Shown here: positions 16,347 to 27,681 of the stretch, piece after piece
Position numbering within the stretch: position 1 is the first letter of the stretch
Layout of the letters: every line of letters starts with the position of its first letter
The notes under the pieces: model-generated
The model's database searches: none
What the model saw: the letters and a program-made list of their open reading frames with translations, nothing else
What the model was told of the DNA's origin: nothing
Program-made: the position numbers and the translations under genes
Source: Planctomycetaceae bacterium
GTDB lineage: Bacteria > Planctomycetota > Planctomycetia > Pirellulales > Lacipirellulaceae
Assembly (NCBI GenBank): GCA_003233055.1
Contig: QIKP01000010.1
Span: 1 to 64,000, forward strand
Reading direction: 5' to 3'
Length of the DNA stretch: 64,000 nt

Positions 16347-16435
16347 GGGTTGGTCCAGAGTTTAGGGGCCAGTGTTGGGGGCCAGTGTTGGGGATTCCGT
16401 GTCAAGGGAAAGAGGTCTGCTTGTGTTTTCGTGTG

Positions 16436-16735
16436 TCACTCCTTCGTCGCGTTCAGTTGTTGCTCAATCAGTGAGTCCAAGGTCGAAAGTGTTTCGACCG
16501 CGTAGGGGAACTTTCGGGCGACTTGTTGGCCGGCCCAGGCGTAGGCATTTTGGAATCGGGCCGTTTCATAAGGCACATACTGGTTCGTTTCGATGACTTG
16601 GGGCGACGCGGGTGGCGAGTCGATCGCAATCGGCACCGCCCGCTGCTCCCGTTCGTTCCAGGTGTAGCGATAAGATTCATCCGTCGCGCTGGCGGTGGGT
16701 GGAGCGGCTCGGTTCTCCTTGAAAGGGCGCACCAC
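16436..16735 (-). CDS. Small unknown protein of the phage-like block
   Basis: The open frame begins at 16855, but a GTG at 16735 with GGGAGG five to six bases upstream is the likelier start and gives 99 residues. It still overlaps the 3' end of the protease gene by 59 bases, which suggests translational coupling. The protein is rich in Pro, Glu and Gln (SPPASPQVIETNQYVPYETA) and ends with a helix (VETLSTLDSLIEQQLNATKE). No domain was recognised. A tandem duplication of GGGCCAGTGTTGGG lies just downstream, near 16363-16394. Confidence 0.5.
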   Translation of the reverse strand: MVRPFKENRAAPPTASATDESYRYTWNEREQRAVPIAIDSPPASPQVIETNQYVPYETARFQNAYAWAGQQVARKFPYAVETLSTLDSLIEQQLNATKE

Positions 16736-17780
16736 GCGGACCTCCCGCACCGCGACGTGGTTGCTTTCGTTGCTTCCTTCGCCAGCCAACGAGTCCACCG
16801 GCGATGGCAATCCCCAAGCCAATCGGCCCGCTGACACCGAGCGCTCCCGCAACAATTTTTCCCCAACTAAGTCCTTTCACCACGCCGCTGCTGCCGCTCG
16901 GAGTGGGACGTTCGATGGGTGGCCTGGGACGCTGGGGAGGTCGTGTTGGACGTTCGATGGTCGCCTTCCATTGCTCCAGTCGCCTGTCGAGTGCGGCCCA
17001 GCGCTCCTCGCAGTCGCACGGTAGTCGTGACGGGTGGGGCGATGCAGGGAGCGCGGGCCGACTTGATCGTCGGGGAGCAGGCGGGGCGGAAGGGAATCGC
17101 TGGAGTTGCTGCGGATTTCTACCGGGAACGCCGCGAATCCGGCCAAGCAATCGTCGAATGGGGCCGATGCGGACGAAGGCTGTTTGCGCCGCCGGGTTGC
17201 CCCAAATCACGCCGACCAGTTTTCCGTGAGAGTAAACACCACCCCCCGAGTTGCCGGCGACCGACGGACCTGTGGCAAAGTACCCGTTGGCCGCACCAGG
17301 TGGCGAGTACTCACTCACGATCCGACCGCCGTATTTGCGGAAGTGGGTTCCTCGGTCAAATGCCCGGAATTGCACCAGGCTACCGATCGGTACGTCGTCG
17401 CCGAGCGACACGATGGGCCACTCTTCCGCAGTCGCCACGAGCGCCAAGTCATTGGCCGTGTCGACATGAAGGACCTCCCCGACGGCCGATCGTCCGTCGC
17501 CCGAGCGAAGGACGATTTGACGCTGCCCCTGGATCACATGATGATTCGTTACGACGACCGTTCCCCCACTGGCGAGTCTCGCCACCGCGGTTCCACTACC
17601 CCGCGCCGTTGGACACTCGATGCGAATGTCCATCGCTGTCGGCGTGGCGATCGGTGCAGACGGTTTTTGAGGGCAAGACCACGATCCATCGGGAAGGCGC
17701 ACGCACTGCGCCGACGCCGAGGGCATCAGCAAAAGGGCGATGGCGAACCCTTGCGTTGCGAGATGGGAGGAAATGCTCAT
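16677..17780 (-). CDS. Trypsin-like serine protease with C-terminal membrane anchor
   Basis: Using the ATG at 17780 gives a 367-residue protein with a signal peptide (MSISSHLATQGFAIALLLMP, SASA cleavage). The chymotrypsin/HtrA-like domain has the full triad: His81 in TNHHVIQG, Asp111 in TANDLALVA and Ser178 in GNSGGGVYSHG. A Pro/Arg-rich linker (PSAPPAPRRSSRP) leads to a single membrane helix (VAGALGVSGPIGLGIAIAGG) and a basic tail. There is no PDZ domain. Within a phage-like block it might process virion or envelope proteins, but it could also be a host gene caught in the block. An ATG at 17819 is an alternative start. Confidence 0.8.
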   Translation of the reverse strand: MSISSHLATQGFAIALLLMPSASAQCVRLPDGSWSCPQKPSAPIATPTAMDIRIECPTARGSGTAVARLASGGTVVVTNHHVIQGQRQIVLRSGDGRSAVGEVLHVDTANDLALVATAEEWPIVSLGDDVPIGSLVQFRAFDRGTHFRKYGGRIVSEYSPPGAANGYFATGPSVAGNSGGGVYSHGKLVGVIWGNPAAQTAFVRIGPIRRLLGRIRGVPGRNPQQLQRFPSAPPAPRRSSRPALPASPHPSRLPCDCEERWAALDRRLEQWKATIERPTRPPQRPRPPIERPTPSGSSGVVKGLSWGKIVAGALGVSGPIGLGIAIAGGLVGWRRKQRKQPRRGAGGPRGAPFQGEPSRSTHRQRDG

Positions 17781-17946
17781 TCGTTCGGTTTGATTAACGA
17801 GAAAAGGAAAGGAGGGCATCCTGCCTGCTCTGCAAAACGGACCGGGAATTTGTTGGGGAACACGATTCCTTGCCCATCGGCACGAATTCAAGGAACGAAG
17901 AGGAGCGTCGAGTCCTGTTCCACTCTCCGCTCTCCGTGGGTTGTTT

Positions 17947-18531
17947 TCAGTTCGCCGTCAGGGTGAATTGGTATTTGTAAAAAGGGCTTTGCGCGAGGTC
18001 GGCCGGTTCGGTGAGGCGGTCGGCCAAATGTGGCACCGGGTCGACGCCGCCGGCAATGCGGTCAGCCATTACCACGGCCTGACTGCAAAAGGGGGGGCGG
18101 TGTTCTCGGAGCGTGTCGTCGAGACTTGGCCGGACGAAAAGACGAACCATCGGTAAGTGCAACAGCGCCGCCCGGACGACCGACGCGTAGCCGTAGTCGC
18201 AACCAGCAAGCCGACGCATGTAGCGCACCGCTGCAAGTCGGTCGTAACGGGGCCAGCGGAATTCTGGGTTCACCCGGTACACATCGATTCGCCCGGGGTG
18301 ACGTTTCACCTGGCTTTCAAGCGTGACCGCTCTCCCGCCATACCATTCTCGCACTTCGCAGCAAAAGGGGAGATCGCCCCACCACGCCACCTTGGCCGCA
18401 TGCGAATGGACGCCGCGCCCGGCAATCGCGATCAGCGAACCGATCGACCAATGCCGACGACGGAAAAGTAATAGGTCGCCATCAAAAATCTGGCCACGAG
18501 CGTCGTCGAGAGTGGTGAAAATTTGGGGCAT
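17947..18531 (-). CDS. Permuted NlpC/P60 (YiiX-like) cysteine peptidase
   Basis: A 194-residue protein with the pattern of circularly permuted papain-like enzymes: GQIFDGDLLLFRR at the start, then a catalytic His in GRGVHSHAAKVAWW, an acidic CEVREWYGG and the catalytic Cys in PPFCSQAVVMADRI. The order His before Cys is the mark of the permuted YiiX/LRAT-type group. These enzymes cut amide bonds in peptidoglycan or lipids; in a phage context it could be a lysis or cell-entry enzyme. There is no signal peptide. It is the first gene of the minus-strand block, 127 or more bases before the protease. Confidence 0.7.
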   Translation of the reverse strand: MPQIFTTLDDARGQIFDGDLLLFRRRHWSIGSLIAIAGRGVHSHAAKVAWWGDLPFCCEVREWYGGRAVTLESQVKRHPGRIDVYRVNPEFRWPRYDRLAAVRYMRRLAGCDYGYASVVRAALLHLPMVRLFVRPSLDDTLREHRPPFCSQAVVMADRIAGGVDPVPHLADRLTEPADLAQSPFYKYQFTLTAN

Positions 18532-18567
18532 AGCCGTAGGCCCAGCTTCTCAGCCGGACGTCTGTTA

Positions 18568-18602
18568 GTAGGAGGCAAGTCAGGCCAGAAGGCTGGACCT
18601 AC
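18568..18602. repeat. Dispersed inverted repeat of the AGTCAGGCC..GGCTGGACCT type
   Basis: Imperfect arms AGTCAGGCC and GGCTGGACCT flanked by GTAGG and CCTAC. A relative (GTCGGGCTTCCAGCCCGAC) is at 37237-37254. As I recall, similar intergenic elements are common in Pirellulales genomes. Confidence 0.45.
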
Positions 18603-18604
18603 GA

Positions 18605-18645
18605 AAAAAGCCCGGCGCGAGAAGACTGGCTTCTCGCGCCGGGCT
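18605..18645 (-). terminator. Rho-independent terminator, minus strand
   Basis: A perfect 16-base stem (AGCCCGGCGCGAGAAG against its complement) with a 5-base loop, followed on the minus strand by six T. It would end the transcript of the DNase-like gene at 18868 before the phage-like block. Confidence 0.85.
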
Positions 18646-18815
18646 CTCGTCGGATGCCGACTCGTCGGCTCCGCGCGATACCCGAAGGTGATGCGGTTAA
18701 GTTAGCCCAACCGGTGGCGCATTTTCAAGAAGAAAGTTTGGGAATCGTGCGTCTCGCCCAGACCTGTTCTGCCAGCCGAACTAAGGGAGGATCGCGAAGC
18801 CGAGGAGGCCCCGTC

Positions 18816-18840
18816 GCTCCGACCAAGCTTGGTCGGGGCT
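18816..18840. repeat. Dispersed AAGCTT palindrome, copy 3
   Basis: CCGACCAAGCTTGGTCGG at 18819-18836 is an 18-base perfect palindrome, 28 bases beyond the stop of the DNase-like gene, again at a 3' end. Confidence 0.7.
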
Positions 18841-18867
18841 CCCCTCGCCATGGCTTACCGCTTGCCG

Positions 18868-19959
18868 CTAGCGCGGTGGACTCACGGGGAGGGGAGGGCG
18901 ATTGGCCATGCGGCCTGGCATGCCGCTTTCATAGACACGAAACTCCGCCCAGACCGGCAAGTGGTCGGAGACTTGTTTCACTTGGTCGAGCGTCAGGCCA
19001 TGCAGTGCGCCGATGTCGTAGACCCCTCCCTGGCCGGTGAACTCCGTTGTCGAAGGGTGGTGGAACAGGATGTTGTCGTGGATTTTGTTACGTATCACGT
19101 TCGTCGGTTCGCTCCGCACCACGGGATAGATGCCAGGGATTTGCCCCAGGCCGAACAGGTCTTGCGGCGTGAGCGAGCGACCTCGCCGGCCGAGGGAGCC
19201 CGAGGTGGCGGCCGGAATGGCCGTATTGAAGTCGCCTAACAGGATCACGTCGTCTTCTTGCTCAGAGCCTATCCATTGCCGCCGGACGACCGAGTAGACT
19301 TTTGCCAGCGCGTCCATCTCATCGTCCGCCACATCGGGGTCGGTATGGGTGTTGATCAGGACGAACGTAAACTCCCTGTTTTCCGGAACACCCCGTACTC
19401 GAAACATAGCGACCATTGGCTCGCGATGCAGCAAGTTATCGGTATCGGTGATGGTGTAGACTTGGCTCGGAGAGACTTCGATGCGATCAACATCGAAGAG
19501 AAAGGCGTATTGTTCCGTGGATCGCGTGTTGCCAAGGCGCGGACCGACGCGGGAATCGTATCGCCGGCCGGTGAGTTGATAGATTCGAGTGACGAACTTC
19601 GTCATGAAGTGGTCGTCCTGCGTTCGGATTTCCTGAATGGCAATGACATCAAACCGGCTGACGATCTGCGCGAGCGTGTCGATCACGTGGGGCTTCGACG
19701 CCTTGGCATTGCCAAAGACTTGGATATTGAACGACGCGATCTTGATCGTGCCATTCGTATCAGGGGCCCAGGGCTGGGGCAGAGCAGCCGGGCCCCCAGT
19801 CGGTGGTGGCTGGTTGAATCGACCCGTTGCGGGGGGAGGGCTACCGGTCGAGGCGACAAGGATCTGCTGGATGTCTTCGAGGTGCAACCCCTTAACGAAC
19901 ATCCATCCGCCACCGCCAACAATGGCAACCATCAACGCCGTGGAAAATAGCCGTGGCAC
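18868..19959 (-). CDS. Endonuclease/exonuclease/phosphatase (DNase I-fold) family protein, membrane-anchored or secreted
   Basis: A 363-residue protein with GTG start preceded by AAGGAGG. An N-terminal hydrophobic segment (FSTALMVAIVGGGGWMFVKG) and a Pro-rich linker place the catalytic domain outside the cytoplasm. EEP motifs run in order: IKIASFNIQVFG, IAIQEIR (metal-binding Glu), REPMVAMF, FVLINTHTDPD, VILLGDFNTAIPA and the final KQVSDHLPVWAEF (catalytic His). Substrate could be DNA, phospholipid or inositol phosphates; secreted planctomycete members are often annotated as DNase-like, and the sequence does not decide. It is a single-gene transcript ending at the terminator near 18605-18645. 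Confidence 0.85.
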   Translation of the reverse strand: MPRLFSTALMVAIVGGGGWMFVKGLHLEDIQQILVASTGSPPPATGRFNQPPPTGGPAALPQPWAPDTNGTIKIASFNIQVFGNAKASKPHVIDTLAQIVSRFDVIAIQEIRTQDDHFMTKFVTRIYQLTGRRYDSRVGPRLGNTRSTEQYAFLFDVDRIEVSPSQVYTITDTDNLLHREPMVAMFRVRGVPENREFTFVLINTHTDPDVADDEMDALAKVYSVVRRQWIGSEQEDDVILLGDFNTAIPAATSGSLGRRGRSLTPQDLFGLGQIPGIYPVVRSEPTNVIRNKIHDNILFHHPSTTEFTGQGGVYDIGALHGLTLDQVKQVSDHLPVWAEFRVYESGMPGRMANRPPLPVSPPR

Positions 19960-20294
19960 AACGCCCCTCCTTGGGCCTCAGGTAACGTCCCTACTGGTAT
20001 GAAATGGCGCGCAGTCCCCGCGCCGTGGGCTGAGGATAGCGGTTCGATCAAAATCAGGGTAGAGGAATTTGGTCGGTGCTAGCGGTTAAGGGAGGACGGC
20101 TGCTGGAGCGGTCCTATCAAGCCGAATCGAAGGGACCCACACGGAAGTGGAGCAGTGGATGCTCTTTGAAGCGACCGAACGCAAACCGCGCCGAGTCGGG
20201 GCAAATTCAAGACGCACGCGAGGTACTCAATGACGTGCGAGCCATGGAGGGTTACCTCTTTTGCTTGCGTCGCTCCAATTCGATACCGCACGTC
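19960..20294. other. Intergenic region with no recognised feature
   Basis: These 335 bases between gyrB and the DNase-like gene (both minus strand) show no convincing ORF, no T-loop and no hairpin with T-run. It should contain the promoter of the DNase-like gene. Confidence 0.4.
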
Positions 20295-23278
<2,984 letters not shown>

Positions 23279-23355
23279 GTTGCTGGTTTTCTTGCTACGA
23301 ATGGAAGTAGAGGTCACTTCCTAATAAAAATCACGAAAAAATCGGCGTTGTTTGC

Positions 23356-24471
23356 TCACCTATCGCGTGCGAGTGGCATGATGACGTAGCCGTAACCATC
23401 GTCTGTGCTGCAAACGGCGGCGGAGTCTCCATCGGACAGGTCGATCGTAAAAGTTTGGTTGTCGTCAAGCACTTTTAGAAATTCGATCATGTAGCGAGGG
23501 TCGAGTGAAATGGTGATCGACTTGCCATTGTAGTTAATCGGTAGCTCCACATGCGAATCGCCCACCTCCGCAGCCCGCCCTGCGAGTACCAACGAGCCCT
23601 CGCCAAACGTGAAGTTGATGCCGCGGCTCTCGTCACTGGTGGCAATGGCCGCTTGCCGGACAGCCGAGTTGAACGGGCCGACCGATAGCTCGATCTTCGA
23701 CGAATCGGTCCGCTGCGGGAAGACTTCCTTCCAACGTGGAAAACGCCCTTCGAGAAGCCGAGTGAAAACGGTCGCACAAGAGGTTCGGACCAGCAGATCG
23801 TTCTGCCTAATGGCTATCTGCACTTCCGAATCGCTATCCGAGATCACCCGTTCGATCAATTGCATGGAACGGGAAGGGACGATGGTCGCTTCGCCAAACC
23901 CGACCGGCTCCCCCGTCGTCTGCACTGGGCCCGCCATCTTAGCGAGCCGGCGTCCGTCGGTGGCAACGGCGGTGAGGATCCCCTCCTCCACCTCCAGTTT
24001 GATCCCCCCCAAGGCATAGCGGCTGCTTTCGGCGTCGGTGGCAAACAGCGTCCGGCGGATCAGCTCTCGTAGCAGCCGCGCCGGTACTTCGTAATAGCTT
24101 TCTTCATCAAACCCGGCGACCGGCGGAAACTCGCTCGCGTTGGCGACGGGCAAGTTGAACTTACTCCGCTCCCCCCGGACCGACGCGCTTTTTCCGTCGC
24201 ACTCAATGCGAAAGGTCTCGTCGCTACTCTCCCGCAATATGCGTCCAAACCGATCGGTCGGCAGAACCACTTCTCCCGGCACCTCGACATCGATCCCCGA
24301 CGTTTGATAACGAACGCCCACTTCCAGGTCGGTCGCCATGAGGGTCGCTCCCCCCTCGGCCACTTCCAGCTTGACGTTCTGGAGGATCGCCATCGGGCTT
24401 CGCTGCGGCGCTACCGATGCGACGTTCTGGAAAGCGTGTAAGAGCTTCTCGCGGTTACAAACGATTTTCAT
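23356..24471 (-). CDS. dnaN: DNA polymerase III beta subunit (sliding clamp)
   Basis: A 371-residue sliding clamp with three equal domains. The N-terminus MKIVCNREKLLHAFQNVASV is typical. Family motifs seen are LMATDLEVGVRY, PTDRFGRILRES, YALGGIKLEVEEGILTAVAT followed by DGRRLA, and the C-terminus with FLKVLDDNQTFTIDLSD and VIMPLARD, where the hydrophobic peptide-binding pocket residues and terminal VMPLR-like motif lie. It follows dnaA across a 411-base gap that is the probable origin. Start ATG has AAAGG about 11 bases upstream. A 26-base inverted repeat ends about 20 bases before it. Confidence 0.97.
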   Translation of the reverse strand: MKIVCNREKLLHAFQNVASVAPQRSPMAILQNVKLEVAEGGATLMATDLEVGVRYQTSGIDVEVPGEVVLPTDRFGRILRESSDETFRIECDGKSASVRGERSKFNLPVANASEFPPVAGFDEESYYEVPARLLRELIRRTLFATDAESSRYALGGIKLEVEEGILTAVATDGRRLAKMAGPVQTTGEPVGFGEATIVPSRSMQLIERVISDSDSEVQIAIRQNDLLVRTSCATVFTRLLEGRFPRWKEVFPQRTDSSKIELSVGPFNSAVRQAAIATSDESRGINFTFGEGSLVLAGRAAEVGDSHVELPINYNGKSITISLDPRYMIEFLKVLDDNQTFTIDLSDGDSAAVCSTDDGYGYVIMPLARDR

Positions 24472-24882
24472 GACGAAGGTTGCCTTTTAGGTTTGTCGCA
24501 TGGGTCTTTGCCCCGTGTCTGAGTTTCTTAAAAGTCGTGACTTAGGAGTCACGGGCCGAAGACTCATGCGACAAATGCGTTGGTGGGAAACAACTACTAC
24601 TGTTTTATTTTTATATAAATGTTGTTGTTAATAGCTGGTTGAAAAGTGTCGACAACACTCCTTGGTATTCTCCGAATTGCTTGGTTGGTCGTCACTTACA
24701 ACGAAAAGCAGGGGGTGGAAAACAAGTTGGCTGGTGGTCCAAAAGTGGTCGATGCAGGGTTGGTTTCTGTTGACAGGCGAACAGGCAGCGGGCGGTTGTC
24801 GACAACGTGGTCGGTGCCGTCGACAACGCTCGACCACTTCTCAACAAGTTTTCCTCCAAGGTTTCATGAAACGTTTTTTCCC
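24472..24882. other. oriC: Probable replication origin (oriC) between dnaA and dnaN
   Basis: A 411-base non-coding interval between dnaA and dnaN. It contains a 26-base inverted repeat next to dnaN, an A/T-rich stretch at about 24597-24635 (TTTTATTTTTATATAAATG), and three copies of GTCGACAAC at 24649, 24798 and 24819, one of them a perfect 12-base palindrome GTTGTCGACAAC at 24795-24806. One near-match to a DnaA box (TTTTCCACC on the minus strand, 24715-24723) is present. Gene context and the unwinding-like element support an origin; the DnaA boxes are not canonical, so confidence is moderate. Confidence 0.6.
24492..24575. repeat. Long inverted repeat upstream of dnaN
   Basis: Arms 24492-24517 and 24550-24575 (TTTGTCGCATGGGTCTTTGC... 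against its complement) match at 23 of 26 positions around a 32-base centre that itself holds GTGACTTAGGAGTCAC. It could form a cruciform or a large RNA hairpin. It may regulate dnaN or belong to the origin. Confidence 0.75.
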
Positions 24883-26010
24883 TCATCGCCCGAGTATTCG
24901 GGTCAGGTCGTCGAGGGCCGAACGAAGTTGCGGTTCTTGGGACAATCGGTTTTCGGTCCGGCGGTGGCTGTGCATGATGGTCGTGTGGTCGCGGCCTCCG
25001 AGAAGCTCGCCAATTTGTTCGTAACTTGCCGCAGTAAGGGTTCGAGCGAGGTAGATCACGGTGGCTCGGGCCAGGACGTTCGACGCCTTCCGTGAGCCGC
25101 TCGTGAGGACTTTCAGCGGAAGGCGGTAGTAACGTCCCACGACACGGACGATTTCTCGCAGGTTGGGGGCGTGGGCCTTTCGGCGGAGCGCGAGGAAATG
25201 GTCGAGCACCCTGGTCTCTAACTGGGCACCATCGCCAAACTGACGCCGCAGGTCGTTCGCCAGCCGCAACAGTTCTCTCGGTTCCGACGGGGAGTGAGAC
25301 ACCAAGCGGTTGAGCGTCTCGGGCGATAATTTCCAGCGGCAAGTCTCGGCGAGTTGCGTGAGCAACTCGCGACGCGCGCTGCAGCCAAGTGGCGAGATTT
25401 CGACCGTTAGCCCCGCCGTAAATCGGCTCACCAAACCAGGAATCCAGCCTCGCAGATGAGCGATTGGTTGCGCGGACGTCACGATGAGCTTGCCACCTTG
25501 GGCGTCGAGTTGGTCGATCAGGTGCAGCAACTCTTGCTGAAATCCGCTATGTACTGGCAGGTGGTCGAGGTCATCGATCGCGACGACCTGCTTGGAAGTG
25601 AGGGCATTGCGCCAGCGAGCTGGATCGCCCCTTTCGAGTTCGTCGGCAAAGTCGCGCCGCAGGTCATTGGCGGTCGAGCAATGGACTACCGAGTGGTCGG
25701 CCAAGCTGGCGAGCCCTTCGACGAGCAGACTTTTACCGCTGCCGGTAGTACCGACCAACACGAGCGGACTGGCGAGCCGTCTCCAAGCCGCAGATTTTTT
25801 TTGGTTGGCGTGGTCCTTTGCCGAAGGATTTCCCATCGCATTGCACCAAGCGCCAGCGACCGACGCAAGCAGACGATTTTCTTTCCCCGCGATGAACGAA
25901 TCACTCGGAAGCTGGAGTGTATCCGGGAGGGGAGTCTCTCTGACGCAGACCGCTAACGGTGCCGCAGAGGGGCGGCTGCCAAGCGGAATCGCCGACACTC
26001 CGTTGACCAC
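24883..26010 (-). CDS. dnaA: Chromosomal replication initiator DnaA, short form lacking domain I
   Basis: AAA+ initiator. With the GTG at 26010 (CTGGAG just upstream) it has 375 residues. Motifs: SDSFIAGKENRL at the start of domain III, Walker A GTTGSGKS at 87-94, Walker B VVAIDDLDHLP, sensor LIVTSAQ and box VII-like PLGCSARRELL. Domain IV carries the DNA-binding signature GGRDHTTIMHSHRR. Ahead of domain III are only about 38 residues, too few for the usual DnaB-interacting domain I and linker II. The open frame extends to a GTG at 26121 overlapping the upstream stop, but that extension encodes a hydrophobic stretch (LFIRTCFVLFHLFFSGAVVV) and contains a promoter-like TAGAAT, so it is probably untranslated. 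Confidence 0.88.
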   Translation of the reverse strand: MVNGVSAIPLGSRPSAAPLAVCVRETPLPDTLQLPSDSFIAGKENRLLASVAGAWCNAMGNPSAKDHANQKKSAAWRRLASPLVLVGTTGSGKSLLVEGLASLADHSVVHCSTANDLRRDFADELERGDPARWRNALTSKQVVAIDDLDHLPVHSGFQQELLHLIDQLDAQGGKLIVTSAQPIAHLRGWIPGLVSRFTAGLTVEISPLGCSARRELLTQLAETCRWKLSPETLNRLVSHSPSEPRELLRLANDLRRQFGDGAQLETRVLDHFLALRRKAHAPNLREIVRVVGRYYRLPLKVLTSGSRKASNVLARATVIYLARTLTAASYEQIGELLGGRDHTTIMHSHRRTENRLSQEPQLRSALDDLTRILGR

Positions 26011-26071
26011 GACGGCTCCAGAAAAAAAGAGGTGAAAAAGAACGAAACAGGTGCGGATGAAGAGGGTCCGC

Positions 26072-26077
26072 ATTCTA
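26072..26077 (-). promoter_or_regulatory. Probable -10 box of the dnaA promoter
   Basis: TAGAAT on the minus strand, about 60 bases before the GTG at 26010, followed by a short hairpin (TGCGGA..TCCGCA). No good -35 is seen. It supports the later dnaA start. Confidence 0.4.
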
Positions 26078-26117
26078 CCTGATTTGCCCTGGGAGCGGGA
26101 GGCGTCGGGGCGAGTTT

Positions 26118-27270
26118 TCACCCTTCTTTCTGTGCTTGTAACTGCTTGTAAACAAGCAAGATACGGCGACTCGCCTCGTCGATTTCGGCCAAGGTTGTCG
26201 TCGCCCCCAAACTAAAGCGAATCGAGCCGGCTACAACCTCCGCTTCGCACCCCATCGCCAGCAGCACGGGCGATGGCTCGCTCGACCCACTTGCACAGGC
26301 GGAGCCGGTCGAACAGGCGACCCCAGCCAGGTCGAGCGCCATGACCATCGCCTGCCGATCAAGCCCTACAAAGGCGATGTTCGAGGTATGCGGCAGCCGA
26401 TCCGCCTCGCCACCGACGAGGGTTGCGTTCGCAGCGCCGGCCAAAATTTGCTGCTCCAGCCGGTCACGGAGCTGAGTCATCCGGGCGGTCCGGTCCGCCG
26501 CTTCGCCATGCCACTGCTCGAGCGCGACGTGCAGCCCGCAGGCGAGCGCCACTGATTCGGTCCCTGACCGCAAGCCAGCCTGCTGGTGCCCACCCAGGAG
26601 TTGGGGAAGAATCTGGGCCCCCTTTCGCAGCAGCAGCCCGCCGATGCCGCGTGGGCCGTGGAACTTGTGGGGGCTCAACGACAGGGCGGTCACCCCCAAC
26701 TCGCCGAATTGAACATCGATCTTGCCGACCGCTTGAGCCGCGTCGGTATGGAAGGGGACCCCCAACGAGCGACAGATTGCCGCCAGCTGGGCAATCGGCT
26801 GCAAGACGCCCGTCTCGTTGTTGCCGAGCATCACGCTGACCAGACGCGTGTCGGGCGAGAGGAGTGACTTGAGTTCCTCCGGATCGACCAGACCGTGGCG
26901 ATCGACTCCCAAGCGATCGACCTGCCAGCCCTCCCGCTCCATCTGATCCGCACAGGCCGAAATGCTAGGATGCTCAACCACAGAAATCACTATCCCCCCT
27001 GGCGAGGCCCCGCAGCGCTAGGTGGTTTGCCTCGGTCCCCCCCGAGGTGAAGACCAACTGATCGGTCTGGTGCCCCTTGGTCTTCCCCCCCAAGATCTGG
27101 ATCACCCGTTCCCTCGCCTCCTCCAGCACCCGCCGGGCGGCCCGTCCTGGTCCATGCTGACTTGCTGGATTGGCAAACTGGGCATCGAACGCCGCCCCCA
27201 TCGCCTCCACCACTTCGGGAGCGATCGGCGCGGTGGCGTTGTGGTCAAGATAAATCAACGGCGAAGCCAT
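26118..27270 (-). pseudogene. Cysteine desulfurase (IscS/NifS type), frameshifted
   Basis: PLP enzyme that takes sulfur from cysteine for Fe-S clusters and tRNA thiolation. The reading frame is in two parts: 26974-27270 encodes the N-terminus (IYLDHNATAPIAPEVVEAMG, VFTSGGTEANHLALRGLARG) and 26118-26990 the rest (ISVVEHPSI, LGNNETGVLQPI, HTDAAQAVGKI, PLP lysine in LSPHKFHGPRG, and active-site loop CSTGSACASGSS). The break is in a run of six C (26994-26999, plus strand); removing one base restores LARGIVISVVEHPSI. All active-site residues survive, so this may be a sequencing error or a very recent mutation rather than a decayed gene. A second desulfurase, of SufS type, is at 40544. Confidence 0.85.
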
Positions 27271-27681
27271 CCAGCGATTATAGGGCCCTGGCTAAGCTGG
27301 TGTAATACCAGGCCAGCGATCACTAAGTCGTTAGCCCGGTGAGGGTTGGAACGAGGAATTTGTCATCCCCGCCGCAGGAGCGGCGTTTCATGGCCAGGCA
27401 GTTTTTACACCGAAATCATATCTTCCTGATACACGTGCCCTCGTGGCAGTCTCTTTGCTTGGCGAGGGAACAGGTTCCTTCACAAAACAGTTCCTACCAA
27501 GGGGAGGCTGCCCAAAGCAAGGTGCGCAACTATCTAGGACGTTATCGTGGCAAACTGCAGCAAAAAGGCCCCCGTGCCAGCGGGGGCACGGGAGCCTTTT
27601 AGGGGGATCCGTCGGATGTCTCCGATGGACAGCCTTCGCGAATCGAAGGACGGTCGGCACCGGATGACCGCTAGCAACGGT
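27271..27681. other. Intergenic region with a terminator
   Basis: Between the cysteine desulfurase and the PEP-CTERM gene. Apart from the terminator at 27562-27600 there is nothing recognisable; it should also carry the desulfurase promoter. Confidence 0.45.
27562..27600 (-). terminator. Rho-independent terminator of the PEP-CTERM gene
   Basis: AAAAAGGCCCCCGTGCC pairs with GGCACGGGAGCCTTTT around a 6-base loop. On the minus strand it is followed by five T, 82 bases after the stop at 27682. It could work in both directions. Confidence 0.85.

Larger units (their letters stand above)
18532..18867. other. Intergenic region rich in hairpins
   Basis: It holds a dispersed repeat (18568-18602), a strong minus-strand terminator (18605-18645) and copy 3 of the AAGCTT palindrome (18816-18840). 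No gene was recognised. The phage-like block and the DNase-like gene are both read leftwards, so this separates two transcripts. Confidence 0.6.

Noticed and set aside
16363-16394. Tandem duplication of GGGCCAGTGTTGGG as a phage attachment site
   Set aside because: The copies are adjacent and inside the gene block, not at its borders, so they look like a simple local duplication.
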